Under the pieces are notes generated by a model that was not told where the DNA came from, searched no databases, and saw nothing but the letters and a program-made list of their open reading frames with translations. Shown here piece by piece: positions 15,966-23,657 of a stretch of DNA of 64,000 bases. The translations under genes were made by a program, and so were the position numbers. Source of the stretch: UKL13-3 sp964392775 (lineage in GTDB: Bacteria > Bacteroidota > Bacteroidia > UKL13-3). The stretch spans positions 66,275 to 130,274 of the forward strand of contig CAYMRD010000009.1 in NCBI GenBank assembly GCA_964392775.1, given 5' to 3'. Numbering within the stretch: position 1 is the stretch's first letter; each line of letters begins with the position of its first letter.

Positions 15966-17366
15966 TTATTTTATATGATTGATGATTTCGTCAATGGTGT
16001 TTACAGGAATAACCTTTCCGTCTATATCTTTTAAAACCATTGAGTCGTTTTTGATAATAAGTCGGAATGGAATTTTCAACGCATCGGCATAGTTCATAGG
16101 TTTTTGCATCGGGTTTTCTTTTTCCTTTTTCGATTGGGGTAATTCGGGATACAACTCGGATTCAATTTGAGTATCGCGCAATTGTTTAAGAATGCCTAAT
16201 GCACGCAGTTGTGTTTCTTCTTCAAATGCACAAATCAATACTTTGGTTGAAGTTGCATTCAAGCCTTGTGGAAATAATCTGAGCTCGTCCATCACATCGT
16301 AAATCCTATCTAAACCAAAGCTAATTCCCACACCCGAAACATTGGGCAAACCAAAAATGCCGGTGAGGTTATCGTACCGTCCGCCACCGCCAATGCTTGA
16401 TTTGAGCGAACCTTCGGTTGATACGACTTCGAAGATGCAGCCGGTGTAGTAGCTTAATCCTCGTGCTAAACTGAAATCTAGTTTGATGTTGATGGGTTGC
16501 GCTTCGACTCCGCTCAGCGACCCCAACGATTTTAGAACAAACTCCAACTCTCCAATTCCTGTTAACCCTTCTGTTGATGTTTGTAGTTTTGATTTGAGTT
16601 GATTAAGAATAACTTCATTTTCACCTTTGATGCAAATAATATCAAACAAACGGTTGAGTTCATCTGTTGAAAACCCTTGTTCCGACAGCTCCTTGCGTAC
16701 ACCTTCTTCCCCAATCTTGTCCAGCTTATCAATGGCCACGGCAATAGTGCTCATCACATCAATTGATTTGACAACCTCTGCAATTCCGGCCAACACCTTG
16801 CGGTTGTTCACTCTCAATTCGTAATTCTTTATTCCCAAATTCCTGAACGCTTCATCGTAAATCTGAATCAAGTCCAACTCATTGAGCAAACTATCACTTC
16901 CAACCACATCAGCATCACATTGCCAAAACTCGCGGTAGCGGCCTTTTTGGGGCCTATCGGCACGCCATACAGGTTGCATTTGGTAACGTTTAAATGGAAA
17001 CGAAATTTCGTTTTTGTTCATTACAACATAACGGGCAAAGGGAACGGTCAGGTCGTAGCGGAGACCTTTCTCCGAAAAATTCGAAATTCGAAATTCGAAA
17101 TTCGAAATTGTTTCGTTCCCATTTTTCTCTTTGATATCTTTAAAAGCATCACCACTGTTCAGTACACGGAACAATAACTTATCTCCTTCGTCTCCATACT
17201 TCCCTTCAAGTGTTGAGAGGTTTTCCATGGTGGGTGTTTCAATGGGCATGAAACCATATTTTTTGAACACCGTTTCGATGGTATGTAGAATATACTTGCG
17301 TTTTTGCACTTCGGCCGGACCGAAATCGCGGGTGCCTTTAGGAATGGTTGGTTTTTGTACTGCCAT
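15966..17366 (-). CDS. hisS: Histidyl-tRNA synthetase with a repeat-encoded insert
   Basis: A 466-residue class II aminoacyl-tRNA synthetase. Motif 1 and the opening PTIPKGTRDFGPAEVQKR are typical, EKGLRYDLTVPFARYV is the conserved substrate-binding stretch, RPQKGRYREFWQCDADV is motif 2, LDFSLARGLSYYTGCIFEVV is the histidine-A motif, and GVGISFGLDRIYDVM is motif 3. The anticodon-binding domain follows (STKVLICAFEEETQLRALGILKQLRD). The loop before EKGLRYDLT carries ISNFEFRISNF, encoded by four tandem copies of a TTCGAAA repeat also found between genes nearby. The insert is in frame and at a position where the family is variable, so the enzyme is probably functional. Confidence 0.95.
   Translation of the reverse strand: MAVQKPTIPKGTRDFGPAEVQKRKYILHTIETVFKKYGFMPIETPTMENLSTLEGKYGDEGDKLLFRVLNSGDAFKDIKEKNGNETISNFEFRISNFSEKGLRYDLTVPFARYVVMNKNEISFPFKRYQMQPVWRADRPQKGRYREFWQCDADVVGSDSLLNELDLIQIYDEAFRNLGIKNYELRVNNRKVLAGIAEVVKSIDVMSTIAVAIDKLDKIGEEGVRKELSEQGFSTDELNRLFDIICIKGENEVILNQLKSKLQTSTEGLTGIGELEFVLKSLGSLSGVEAQPINIKLDFSLARGLSYYTGCIFEVVSTEGSLKSSIGGGGRYDNLTGIFGLPNVSGVGISFGLDRIYDVMDELRLFPQGLNATSTKVLICAFEEETQLRALGILKQLRDTQIESELYPELPQSKKEKENPMQKPMNYADALKIPFRLIIKNDSMVLKDIDGKVIPVNTIDEIINHIK
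17073..17109. repeat. TTCGAAA tandem repeat inside hisS
   Basis: Four head-to-tail copies of ttcgaaa lie within the hisS reading frame and encode ISNFEFRISNF on the minus strand. The same motif forms intergenic repeats at 22243-22282 and 47026-47142. It appears to be an intergenic repeat that has entered a gene without breaking its frame. Confidence 0.85.
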
Positions 17367-17484
17367 TTTGAGTCGTTATTCGTTATTCAGTTAATGGGTT
17401 ATTTATGGTCGCTGGCATAAGCCAACAGCACATCAACCTCATAACTAAAACAGGTGGCGAAAATACACAAACGGCTATTAAATA

Positions 17485-17784
17485 CTACGGATTAAGTTTT
17501 GAGGGATCTTGGCGGGAGTCGAATATGCGGATGATATAGACCTTATCAGATTCAACTAGATAAACAATTTTATAGTTCACGGAAACGAAGACAAAATAAT
17601 CCGCACGCTTGGTGAACCTATCGTTGTGTCCAATGCCCGGGTTTTCGGAGATTAAGGAGATATGGCTTAGGATACCTGTTTCAATATTTTCTGCAATTGT
17701 ATAGGAAATGAAGGTGGTATAATAACTCAGAATCGCACTAAAATCCTCAAGTGCCTCAGTTGAATAGATAACCTCCAACCTCAT
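17485..17784 (-). CDS. ParE/RelE-type toxin
   Basis: A 99-residue protein of the ParE/RelE toxin superfamily. It begins MRLEVIYSTEALEDFSAILSYY, the conserved EAxxDLxxIxxYY pattern. NPGIGHNDRFTKRADYFVFVSVNYKIVYLVE-SDKVYIIRIFDSRQDPSKL matches the C-terminal half, with IRIFDSRQDP the usual I-x(2)-hxxxRxxP ending. ParE members poison gyrase and RelE members cleave mRNA; the sequence does not settle which. It is encoded one base after the antitoxin gene, giving a two-gene operon. Confidence 0.88.
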   Translation of the reverse strand: MRLEVIYSTEALEDFSAILSYYTTFISYTIAENIETGILSHISLISENPGIGHNDRFTKRADYFVFVSVNYKIVYLVESDKVYIIRIFDSRQDPSKLNP

Positions 17785-17785
17785 T

Positions 17786-18034
17786 CTACCGACCCATTAT
17801 TTTATTGAGTCTGCTCTTAACTTCTTCCTGAGTGTGAACACGTCCTGATTTTATGCTGTCGATACCTGCTTGTATGCGAGCCTCATATTCCTCTACAGTT
17901 AATGGCTTCATAGAATCCTTATTCAACTCTATCTTCAACTCATCCATCAACTCTTGCACGTGTTGCATGGCTTCAATATCATTTGCGTCCTGCAATGATT
18001 GAATGATTAGCTGTTTCAGTTCGGTGGTCGACAT
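17786..18034 (-). CDS. Antitoxin of the ParE-type pair
   Basis: An 82-residue acidic protein directly upstream of the toxin. MSTTELKQLIIQSLQDANDIEAMQHVQELMDEL is helical, and the C-terminal part PLTVEEYEARIQAGIDSIKSGRVHTQEEVKSRLNKIMG resembles the toxin-wrapping tail of small antitoxins, including the VHTQEEVKSRL pattern common in this group. I see no clear ribbon-helix-helix. Assignment rests on the gene order, one-base spacing and size. Confidence 0.8.
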   Translation of the reverse strand: MSTTELKQLIIQSLQDANDIEAMQHVQELMDELKIELNKDSMKPLTVEEYEARIQAGIDSIKSGRVHTQEEVKSRLNKIMGR

Positions 18035-18071
18035 CGTTGCTCGTATTACTCTTTCAAATTTAACCTAAAAA

Positions 18072-19229
18072 TCAGTTCATTGCAAAAGCCGCATCGAGGT
18101 AGGTAAAAATATCAGCCGGCAAGTCATCGCCCACCTTAGGGGCACGTTTATGACCCAACCTCACCACAATCATATTGAGGTCGGGAATGGCAAATACATA
18201 TTGTCCGCGGATGCCCCGCATATAAAAGATAGCGTGGTTTTGGTAATTCATGAGCCACCACTGGTAGCCATATTTATCAATTTTTTCACCTGTATCGTAA
18301 TCCTTCAAATCGGCCATGGTGATTGAATTGTTGACGTAAGCCGAATCCACAATTTGCACTCCGTTGCAATACCCTTTGTTCAAATACAAGCGGGCAATTT
18401 TGGCATAATCACGGGCAGTGGTATAAAAGCAACAACTCACCTTTTCCATGCCCATATCATCAGTACTCCAAAAGGCTTTATCCTCTGCTCCAATGGGTTT
18501 CCATAGTTTTTCGGATGCATATTCAGCCACCGGTTTTCCGGTTACCTTTTTCAAAATGATACCCAGCAATTGCGAATCGCCACCTTTATAGTTCCATGTT
18601 TTTCCGGGCGCTTCGGCAGGTTTGGCACGCAATGTCAGGGCGTTTACATCTTTGCCGTAATAAGCCTCGGCAGGCCAGGCAAACGGACTGGCATATTCTT
18701 CCTTAAAATCAATCCCGCTGCTCATGGTGAGCAAATGACGAATGGTGATACCCATCCGCCCACCTTCACGATACTCGGATATATAATTGGATACGGGTTC
18801 ATCTAAACTTTTAATCAATCCTTCCTTCAACGCAACACCGATTAATATTGAGTTAATGGATTTGGCCATCGAAAAGGAATTGACAACCGAATGTTCGTCC
18901 ATACCTTCCCAGTATTGTTCGTACAGCAAGCTGTCATGTTGCACTACTAAAAATCCAACGGTTTGGTGTTTGATAAAATCAGCCATCAGATTGTCGGCAA
19001 TAACAGGCTTGTTGTAACGGTCCGAAACCGGCCAGAGTTGCGGAACAGCGTTCGAAACTTCGTGGTATGGAAAATTGTGCAACTCGTCAATATCAGGTCC
19101 GGTTTTGCCACTGAAGATGGTCATGGACAGCACCTTATTTACATAGCCGTTTCCGGTAGCCAGCAACAGACCTTCCAGTGAAGCAAGCAGAATAAGCAAG
19201 CCGAGTAAAATTCTTTTCGCAATTTTCAT
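18072..19229 (-). CDS. Serine hydrolase, class C beta-lactamase-like
   Basis: A 385-residue exported enzyme. MKIAKRILLGLLILLASLEGLLLATG is a signal peptide or membrane anchor. The nucleophile motif SxxK is SMAKSINSILIGVAL and the second-motif tyrosine is in TWNYKGGDSQLLGIIL. The segment MRGIRGQYVFAIPDLNMIVVRLGH takes the place of the KTG strand. The family includes esterases, D-amino peptidases and EstB-like beta-lactamases, so the substrate cannot be named. It probably acts in the periplasm and seems monocistronic, upstream of the toxin-antitoxin pair on the same strand. Confidence 0.88.
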   Translation of the reverse strand: MKIAKRILLGLLILLASLEGLLLATGNGYVNKVLSMTIFSGKTGPDIDELHNFPYHEVSNAVPQLWPVSDRYNKPVIADNLMADFIKHQTVGFLVVQHDSLLYEQYWEGMDEHSVVNSFSMAKSINSILIGVALKEGLIKSLDEPVSNYISEYREGGRMGITIRHLLTMSSGIDFKEEYASPFAWPAEAYYGKDVNALTLRAKPAEAPGKTWNYKGGDSQLLGIILKKVTGKPVAEYASEKLWKPIGAEDKAFWSTDDMGMEKVSCCFYTTARDYAKIARLYLNKGYCNGVQIVDSAYVNNSITMADLKDYDTGEKIDKYGYQWWLMNYQNHAIFYMRGIRGQYVFAIPDLNMIVVRLGHKRAPKVGDDLPADIFTYLDAAFAMN

Positions 19230-19399
19230 ATTCGCGGGTATTTTAGGTTTGTTTCAATAAGCCAATACTGGCCTACGCTGAAGCAAATTACAGTTTTTCT
19301 GCTTCCCCACCAATCGGCATTGTTTCAACAAGGCTTCAATATGGAATATAAATCATCAATTTTTCTCTGTTTACATTCCCGATTCCCAAAATCTTACGT

Positions 19400-19407
19400 T
19401 ATTTTCG
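19400..19407 (+). promoter_or_regulatory. -7 box variant for purH
   Basis: tattttcg, followed by cgcc, lies 25 bases before the purH ATG; it is identical to the boxes before aspS and the DUF3127 gene. Confidence 0.5.
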
Positions 19408-19431
19408 CGCCACTTTTAAATCTCCCATTAC

Positions 19432-20955
19432 ATGCAGCAACCTAAAAAAATCAGCAACGCCCTTATTTCCGTATTTTACAAAGATGGTTTGGAGCCTTTG
19501 GCTAAGGCACTTAATCAACTTGGAGTGAATATTTATTCGACCGGAGGAACCCAGGAATTTATCGAAAAGCTGGGCATTAAAGTTTTTGCTGTGGAAGAGT
19601 TGACGGGTTACCCGAGCATTTTGGGCGGACGTGTAAAAACCCTTCACCCAAAAGTTTTCGGAGGAATCCTTGCGCGCAGAGCCAACGAGCAGGATCAAAA
19701 AGAAGTAAAAGAATTTGAGATTCCGTTTTTTGACCTCGTGGTTGTGGATTTGTATCCGTTTGAAGAAACAGTGAAATCAACTTCGGAAGAAGCGAAGATC
19801 ATTGAAAAGATTGATATCGGTGGCGTTTCGTTGATCCGTGCCGCTGCCAAAAACTTTAACGATACCGTTATCGTTTGCGATAAAAATGATTGTCCGACTC
19901 TGGCCGAAACCCTGTTGCAACAAAACGGAGAAACCTCGGTTGAACAACGCAGACGTTTTGCCACCAAAGCGTTTCATGTTACCTCTGACTACGATGGAAA
20001 AATTTTCCAATACTTCGACAAGGAAACGACTACCGCTTTTAAAGCCAGTGTTGAGCCTGCCAAAGTATTGCGTTATGGAGAAAACCCTCACCAAAAAGGA
20101 GTGTTTTACGGCAACCTCAACGAGTTACTCACCCAAAAACACGGCAAGGAACTTTCGTACAATAACTTGCTGGATATTGATGCTTCCCTCAATTTGATTG
20201 GTGATTTTACAGAACCAACCGTAGCCATCATCAAACACAACAATCCTTGCGGAGTGGCTTCGCGAGCTACCATCCTGGAGGCTTGGACCGATGCCTTATC
20301 GGGTGATCCGGTATCAGCCTTTGGAGGTGTGATTGTGGCCAACCGCCCGATTGACGAAGCTACCGCAACCGAAATTGATAAAATATTCATGGAAGTATTG
20401 ATTGCTCCGGGATACGAAGGCAACGCCCTTTCCATTCTGCAATCGAAAAAGAACCGTGTGCTCTTGCAACTCAATGGCACCTTGCCGGGTGGCAAGCAAT
20501 ACCGCAGCTTGTTGAATGGTGTGGTAGAGCAGGATAAAAACGAAGTGATTCTGACCAAAGAAAACCTGACGCTGGTAACCCAAACCGCTGCTACTGACGC
20601 CACATTGAACGATATGTTGTTTGCAGATAAAATTGTAAAGCACACTAAATCGAATACCATTGTATTGGCCAAAGGCGGTAAGTTACTGGGTATCGGCTGC
20701 GGACAAACATCACGTGTAGACGCCCTGAAACAAGCCATCGCCAAAGCACAAGCGTTTGAATTTGATTTGAACGGAGCAGTGATGAGCAGCGATGCATTTT
20801 TCCCCTTCCCTGATTGCGTGGAGATTGCCGGCAACGTTGGAATCAAATCGGTGATACAGCCCGGTGGTTCTATTAAAGACGACCAAAGCATCAGCTATTG
20901 CAACGCCAATGGAATAGCCATGTACTTTACCGGAACCCGCCACTTTAAACATTAA
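19432..20955 (+). CDS. purH: Bifunctional AICAR formyltransferase / IMP cyclohydrolase
   Basis: A 507-residue enzyme carrying out the last two steps of purine synthesis, AICAR to FAICAR to IMP. The N-terminal IMP cyclohydrolase domain (MGS-like) has ALISVFYKDGLEPLAKAL, YSTGGTQEFIEKLG and GGRVKTLHPKVFGGILARR. The formyltransferase domain has RYGENPHQKGVFYG, TVAIIKHNNPCGVAS, GCGQTSRVDALKQAI, SDAFFPFPDCVEIAG and IQPGGSIKDDQSISYCN. The length is full for Bacteroidota. It ends MYFTGTRHFKH, the conserved C-terminus. Confidence 0.97.
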   Translation: MQQPKKISNALISVFYKDGLEPLAKALNQLGVNIYSTGGTQEFIEKLGIKVFAVEELTGYPSILGGRVKTLHPKVFGGILARRANEQDQKEVKEFEIPFFDLVVVDLYPFEETVKSTSEEAKIIEKIDIGGVSLIRAAAKNFNDTVIVCDKNDCPTLAETLLQQNGETSVEQRRRFATKAFHVTSDYDGKIFQYFDKETTTAFKASVEPAKVLRYGENPHQKGVFYGNLNELLTQKHGKELSYNNLLDIDASLNLIGDFTEPTVAIIKHNNPCGVASRATILEAWTDALSGDPVSAFGGVIVANRPIDEATATEIDKIFMEVLIAPGYEGNALSILQSKKNRVLLQLNGTLPGGKQYRSLLNGVVEQDKNEVILTKENLTLVTQTAATDATLNDMLFADKIVKHTKSNTIVLAKGGKLLGIGCGQTSRVDALKQAIAKAQAFEFDLNGAVMSSDAFFPFPDCVEIAGNVGIKSVIQPGGSIKDDQSISYCNANGIAMYFTGTRHFKH

Positions 20956-20956
20956 A

Positions 20957-21080
20957 ATACTGTACACAAAGGCACAAAAGAATTAACACCAAAGAACACG
21001 AAGGCCGAGTCTTGCGGCATTTCATTCGTGGGCTTCAATCTTTCTTCCTTTTTTGTGTCTTCGTGTACAAAAGAATTCGG
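20957..21080. repeat. CACAAAGGCACAAAAG / CTTCGTGTACA intergenic repeat
   Basis: gtacacaaaggcacaaaaga at the left, and tttgtgtcttcgtgtacaaa at the right, are inverted relatives around a variable centre. A similar arrangement sits at 37563-37722. This class of repeat is common between Bacteroidota genes, and a partial relative forms the start of the M28 peptidase gene at 47167-47192. Confidence 0.6.
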
Positions 21081-21197
21081 CATCAAAGTGCCTAAAAACA
21101 GTATCCACATCTTGCGAAAAAAAGCGCAGCGGAATTTTAAATATTATACTATACTTTGCGGGTAGTAAAAACCACTTAAAAAAACGAGAACGACAAA

Positions 21198-22220
21198 ATG
21201 GGAATGTTTAGTTTCCTCACGCAGGATTTAGCTATCGACCTTGGAACAGCCAATACGCTGATTATACACAAAGATCAGGTAGTAGTAGATGAACCATCCA
21301 TCATCGCTATCAACCGGAGAACCGGCAATGTAATTGCCGTGGGCAGCCAGGCCCAGCAAATGCACGGTAAAGCACACGAAGACATCAAAACCATTCGTCC
21401 GTTAAAGGATGGTGTAATTGCCGACTTTAACGCTGCCGAGCACATGATACGTGGCATGATTGCCATGATCCAGCAAACCAACAAACTCATCAAACCACAA
21501 CAGCGTATGGTGATTTGTATTCCATCGGGTATTACCGAAGTGGAAAAACGTGCTGTAAAGGATAGTGCGGAGCGTGCCGGAGCCAAGGAGGTTTATTTGA
21601 TACATGAGCCGATGGCTGCTGCTATCGGTATTGGTATTGATGTGTTTGAGCCGATGGGAAATATGATCATCGATATCGGAGGGGGAACCACCGAAATTGC
21701 GGTAATAGCCCTTGCGGGTATTGTATGTGACCAATCCATCCGTGTTGCGGGTGATGAGTTCACCGAAGATATTCTGGATTATATGCGCAGACAACACAAC
21801 CTGCTGGTGGGTGAGCGTACTGCTGAGCGTATCAAAATTGAAGTAGGTGCTGCTCAAACCGAATTGGAAAATCCTCCACCTGATTTTGCGGTTAACGGAA
21901 GAGATTTGATGACAGGTATTCCAAAACAAATCACCGTATCGTATGGCGAGATTGCTGCTGCGCTCGATAAATCAATTTCAAAAATTGAAGAAGCTGTATT
22001 GCGCGCATTGGAACTGACACCACCTGAGTTGTCGGCCGATATTTATTCAACCGGATTGTACCTCACCGGAGGAGGAGCATTGTTACGCGGATTGGATAAA
22101 CGTATCTCACAAAAAACAAAACTGCCTGTTCACGTGGCCGATGATCCGCTGAGAGCTGTAGTTCGTGGTACCGGAATGGCGCTCAAGAATCTGAAGAATT
22201 TTAAATTCTTAATGACATAA
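21198..22220 (+). CDS. mreB: Rod-shape actin homologue MreB
   Basis: A 340-residue cytoplasmic actin-like ATPase that guides lateral peptidoglycan synthesis. The phosphate 1 loop is AIDLGTANTLI, the phosphate 2 loop IIDIGGGTTEIAVIAL, and the adenosine motif LTGGGALLRGLD. The signature IHEPMAAAIGIGIDV is present. The phase is normal and length typical (about 340). It is first of a five-gene cell-elongation cluster; a tactttgcg box lies about 45 bp upstream. An 88-bp spacer with a hairpin repeat separates it from mreC. Confidence 0.97.
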   Translation: MGMFSFLTQDLAIDLGTANTLIIHKDQVVVDEPSIIAINRRTGNVIAVGSQAQQMHGKAHEDIKTIRPLKDGVIADFNAAEHMIRGMIAMIQQTNKLIKPQQRMVICIPSGITEVEKRAVKDSAERAGAKEVYLIHEPMAAAIGIGIDVFEPMGNMIIDIGGGTTEIAVIALAGIVCDQSIRVAGDEFTEDILDYMRRQHNLLVGERTAERIKIEVGAAQTELENPPPDFAVNGRDLMTGIPKQITVSYGEIAAALDKSISKIEEAVLRALELTPPELSADIYSTGLYLTGGGALLRGLDKRISQKTKLPVHVADDPLRAVVRGTGMALKNLKNFKFLMT

Positions 22221-22227
22221 GAAAAGC

Positions 22228-22298
22228 ACGAAATTCAAATATCGAAATTCGAAAAAAGAACTTCTTCTGATTTCGAATTTCGAATTTCATTATTCGGA
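22228..22298. repeat. TTCGAA-type inverted repeat between mreB and mreC
   Basis: cgaaattcgaaa at 22243-22254 and tttcgaatttcg at 22271-22282 are exact inverted copies of the motif seen in hisS and before the M28 peptidase. The hairpin lies inside the mre operon and could attenuate readthrough, which is inferred. Confidence 0.7.
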
Positions 22299-22308
22299 TT
22301 TATAAACG

Positions 22309-23139
22309 ATGCGCAACCTCATATTCTTTATTTATAAGTATTATGTATTCTTCCTGTTTTTTATACTGGAAGTAGCTGCATTTGTTGTCATCTACAGGTT
22401 TAACCATTACCAAAAAGCAAGCTTCGTTAATTATACAACCGGAATCACCAGTTCCTATTATACCGCTGTAAGCAATACCCGTGAGTATTTTTACCTGCGC
22501 AAGGTAAACGATAGTTTGCAGGTTGAAAACGCCCGCCTGCACTCACAGCTTATTACATCGTATTACAAAAACAACTTCACCCCTGTACAGGTAAACGATA
22601 CAGCTTACAAACAACAATACGAGTATATTCCGGCTCAGGTGGTAAGCAACTCGGTAACCAAACGCAACAATTACATCACGCTTAACCGTGGGCGTTTGCA
22701 TGGTATCGGTCCAGAAATGGGTGTGATTAGTGAAAACGGAATTGTTGGAATTGTGATGAATGCATCGGATCATTATTGCACAGTGCTTTCGCTGCTGAAC
22801 AATAATTGTAAAATCAGCGCCAAGATTGAGAAGAACGGAGCCTTTGGTTCGCTGGTATGGGAAGGTGACGATCCGCATTTCGCGGCCCTGCGTGATGTCA
22901 ACAAACATGTCCCGTTGATGACCAATGACGTTATCATTACCAGTAACTTTTCAACTATCTTCCCCGAAGGGATTCCGATTGGCAGAATATATTCGCATAC
23001 TCTTGATGCCGGTGATAATTTTCACACCATCAAAGTGGAGCTTAATACAGATTTTTCTACGGTATCAACAGTATATGTAATCCGTAACCTGATGAAACAG
23101 GAACAACAACAACTCGAAGCAACCATCGTAAACAAGTGA
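22309..23139 (+). CDS. mreC: Rod-shape protein MreC
   Basis: A 276-residue inner-membrane protein with a periplasmic domain that links MreB to the elongation synthases. FIYKYYVFFLFFILEVAAFVVIYRF is the membrane anchor, a coiled coil follows (YLRKVNDSLQVENARLHSQL), and the beta-domain shows YIPAQVVSNSVTKRNNYITLNRG-like sequence, GVISENGIVGIVMNASDHYCTV and IFPEGIPIGRI. These match the MreC family. Its stop overlaps the GTG start of mreD by four bases, indicating coupled translation. Confidence 0.93.
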   Translation: MRNLIFFIYKYYVFFLFFILEVAAFVVIYRFNHYQKASFVNYTTGITSSYYTAVSNTREYFYLRKVNDSLQVENARLHSQLITSYYKNNFTPVQVNDTAYKQQYEYIPAQVVSNSVTKRNNYITLNRGRLHGIGPEMGVISENGIVGIVMNASDHYCTVLSLLNNNCKISAKIEKNGAFGSLVWEGDDPHFAALRDVNKHVPLMTNDVIITSNFSTIFPEGIPIGRIYSHTLDAGDNFHTIKVELNTDFSTVSTVYVIRNLMKQEQQQLEATIVNK

Positions 23140-23657
23140 TACTTGATCTGTTATCCTATATCGCAAAATTCGCAGGCATTATACTGTTGCAGCTTTTGCT
23201 CATCAATAATATTGAGCTGAGCAGCTATATCAACCCTTATGTATATGTGGTATTTATTTTATTGCTGCCGGTAAGTACCAAACCCTGGCAGGTGGTAGTC
23301 ATCTCCTTTTTAACAGGAGCCGTTATTGATGCCTTTTCGAGCACACCAGGGTTGCATATTGCAGCCTGCAATGCCATGGGCTATATGCGTATACATTACC
23401 TTAAAGCCACCACTACCAAAGAAGATATGGAAGGCAGAATTGTTCCTTCTTTGTCGCAAAAAGGGATTGTTTGGTTTACGGTATATGGATTTGTGATGAT
23501 CTTCTTACATCACACACTCTTGTTTTTTCTGGAGATATACGGCTTCCAAGAGTTCTTTGCTACCCTGTCGCGTGCAATACTCAGCACGTTGGTAACATTG
23601 CTGCTGATTATTGTAGGGCAATTGTTATTTTTCAGAACACAAAAATCAAATGGATAG
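23136..23657 (+). CDS. mreD: Rod-shape protein MreD
   Basis: A 173-residue polytopic membrane protein with about five hydrophobic segments (FAGIILLQLLLINNI, YVYVVFILLLPV, VVVISFLTGAVIDAFSSTPG, FTVYGFVMIFLHHTLLFFLEI, LVTLLLIIVGQLLFF). FLTGAVIDAFSSTPGLHIAA is the recognisable MreD stretch. The start is GTG at 23136, overlapping the mreC stop; no better ATG fits. It ends inside the beginning of mrdA (8-bp overlap). Confidence 0.9.
   Translation: MILDLLSYIAKFAGIILLQLLLINNIELSSYINPYVYVVFILLLPVSTKPWQVVVISFLTGAVIDAFSSTPGLHIAACNAMGYMRIHYLKATTTKEDMEGRIVPSLSQKGIVWFTVYGFVMIFLHHTLLFFLEIYGFQEFFATLSRAILSTLVTLLLIIVGQLLFFRTQKSNG

Noticed and set aside
20106..20891. 261-codon minus-strand frame opposite purH
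   Set aside because: purH motifs are continuous on the plus strand and the antisense product is low in recognisable structure.
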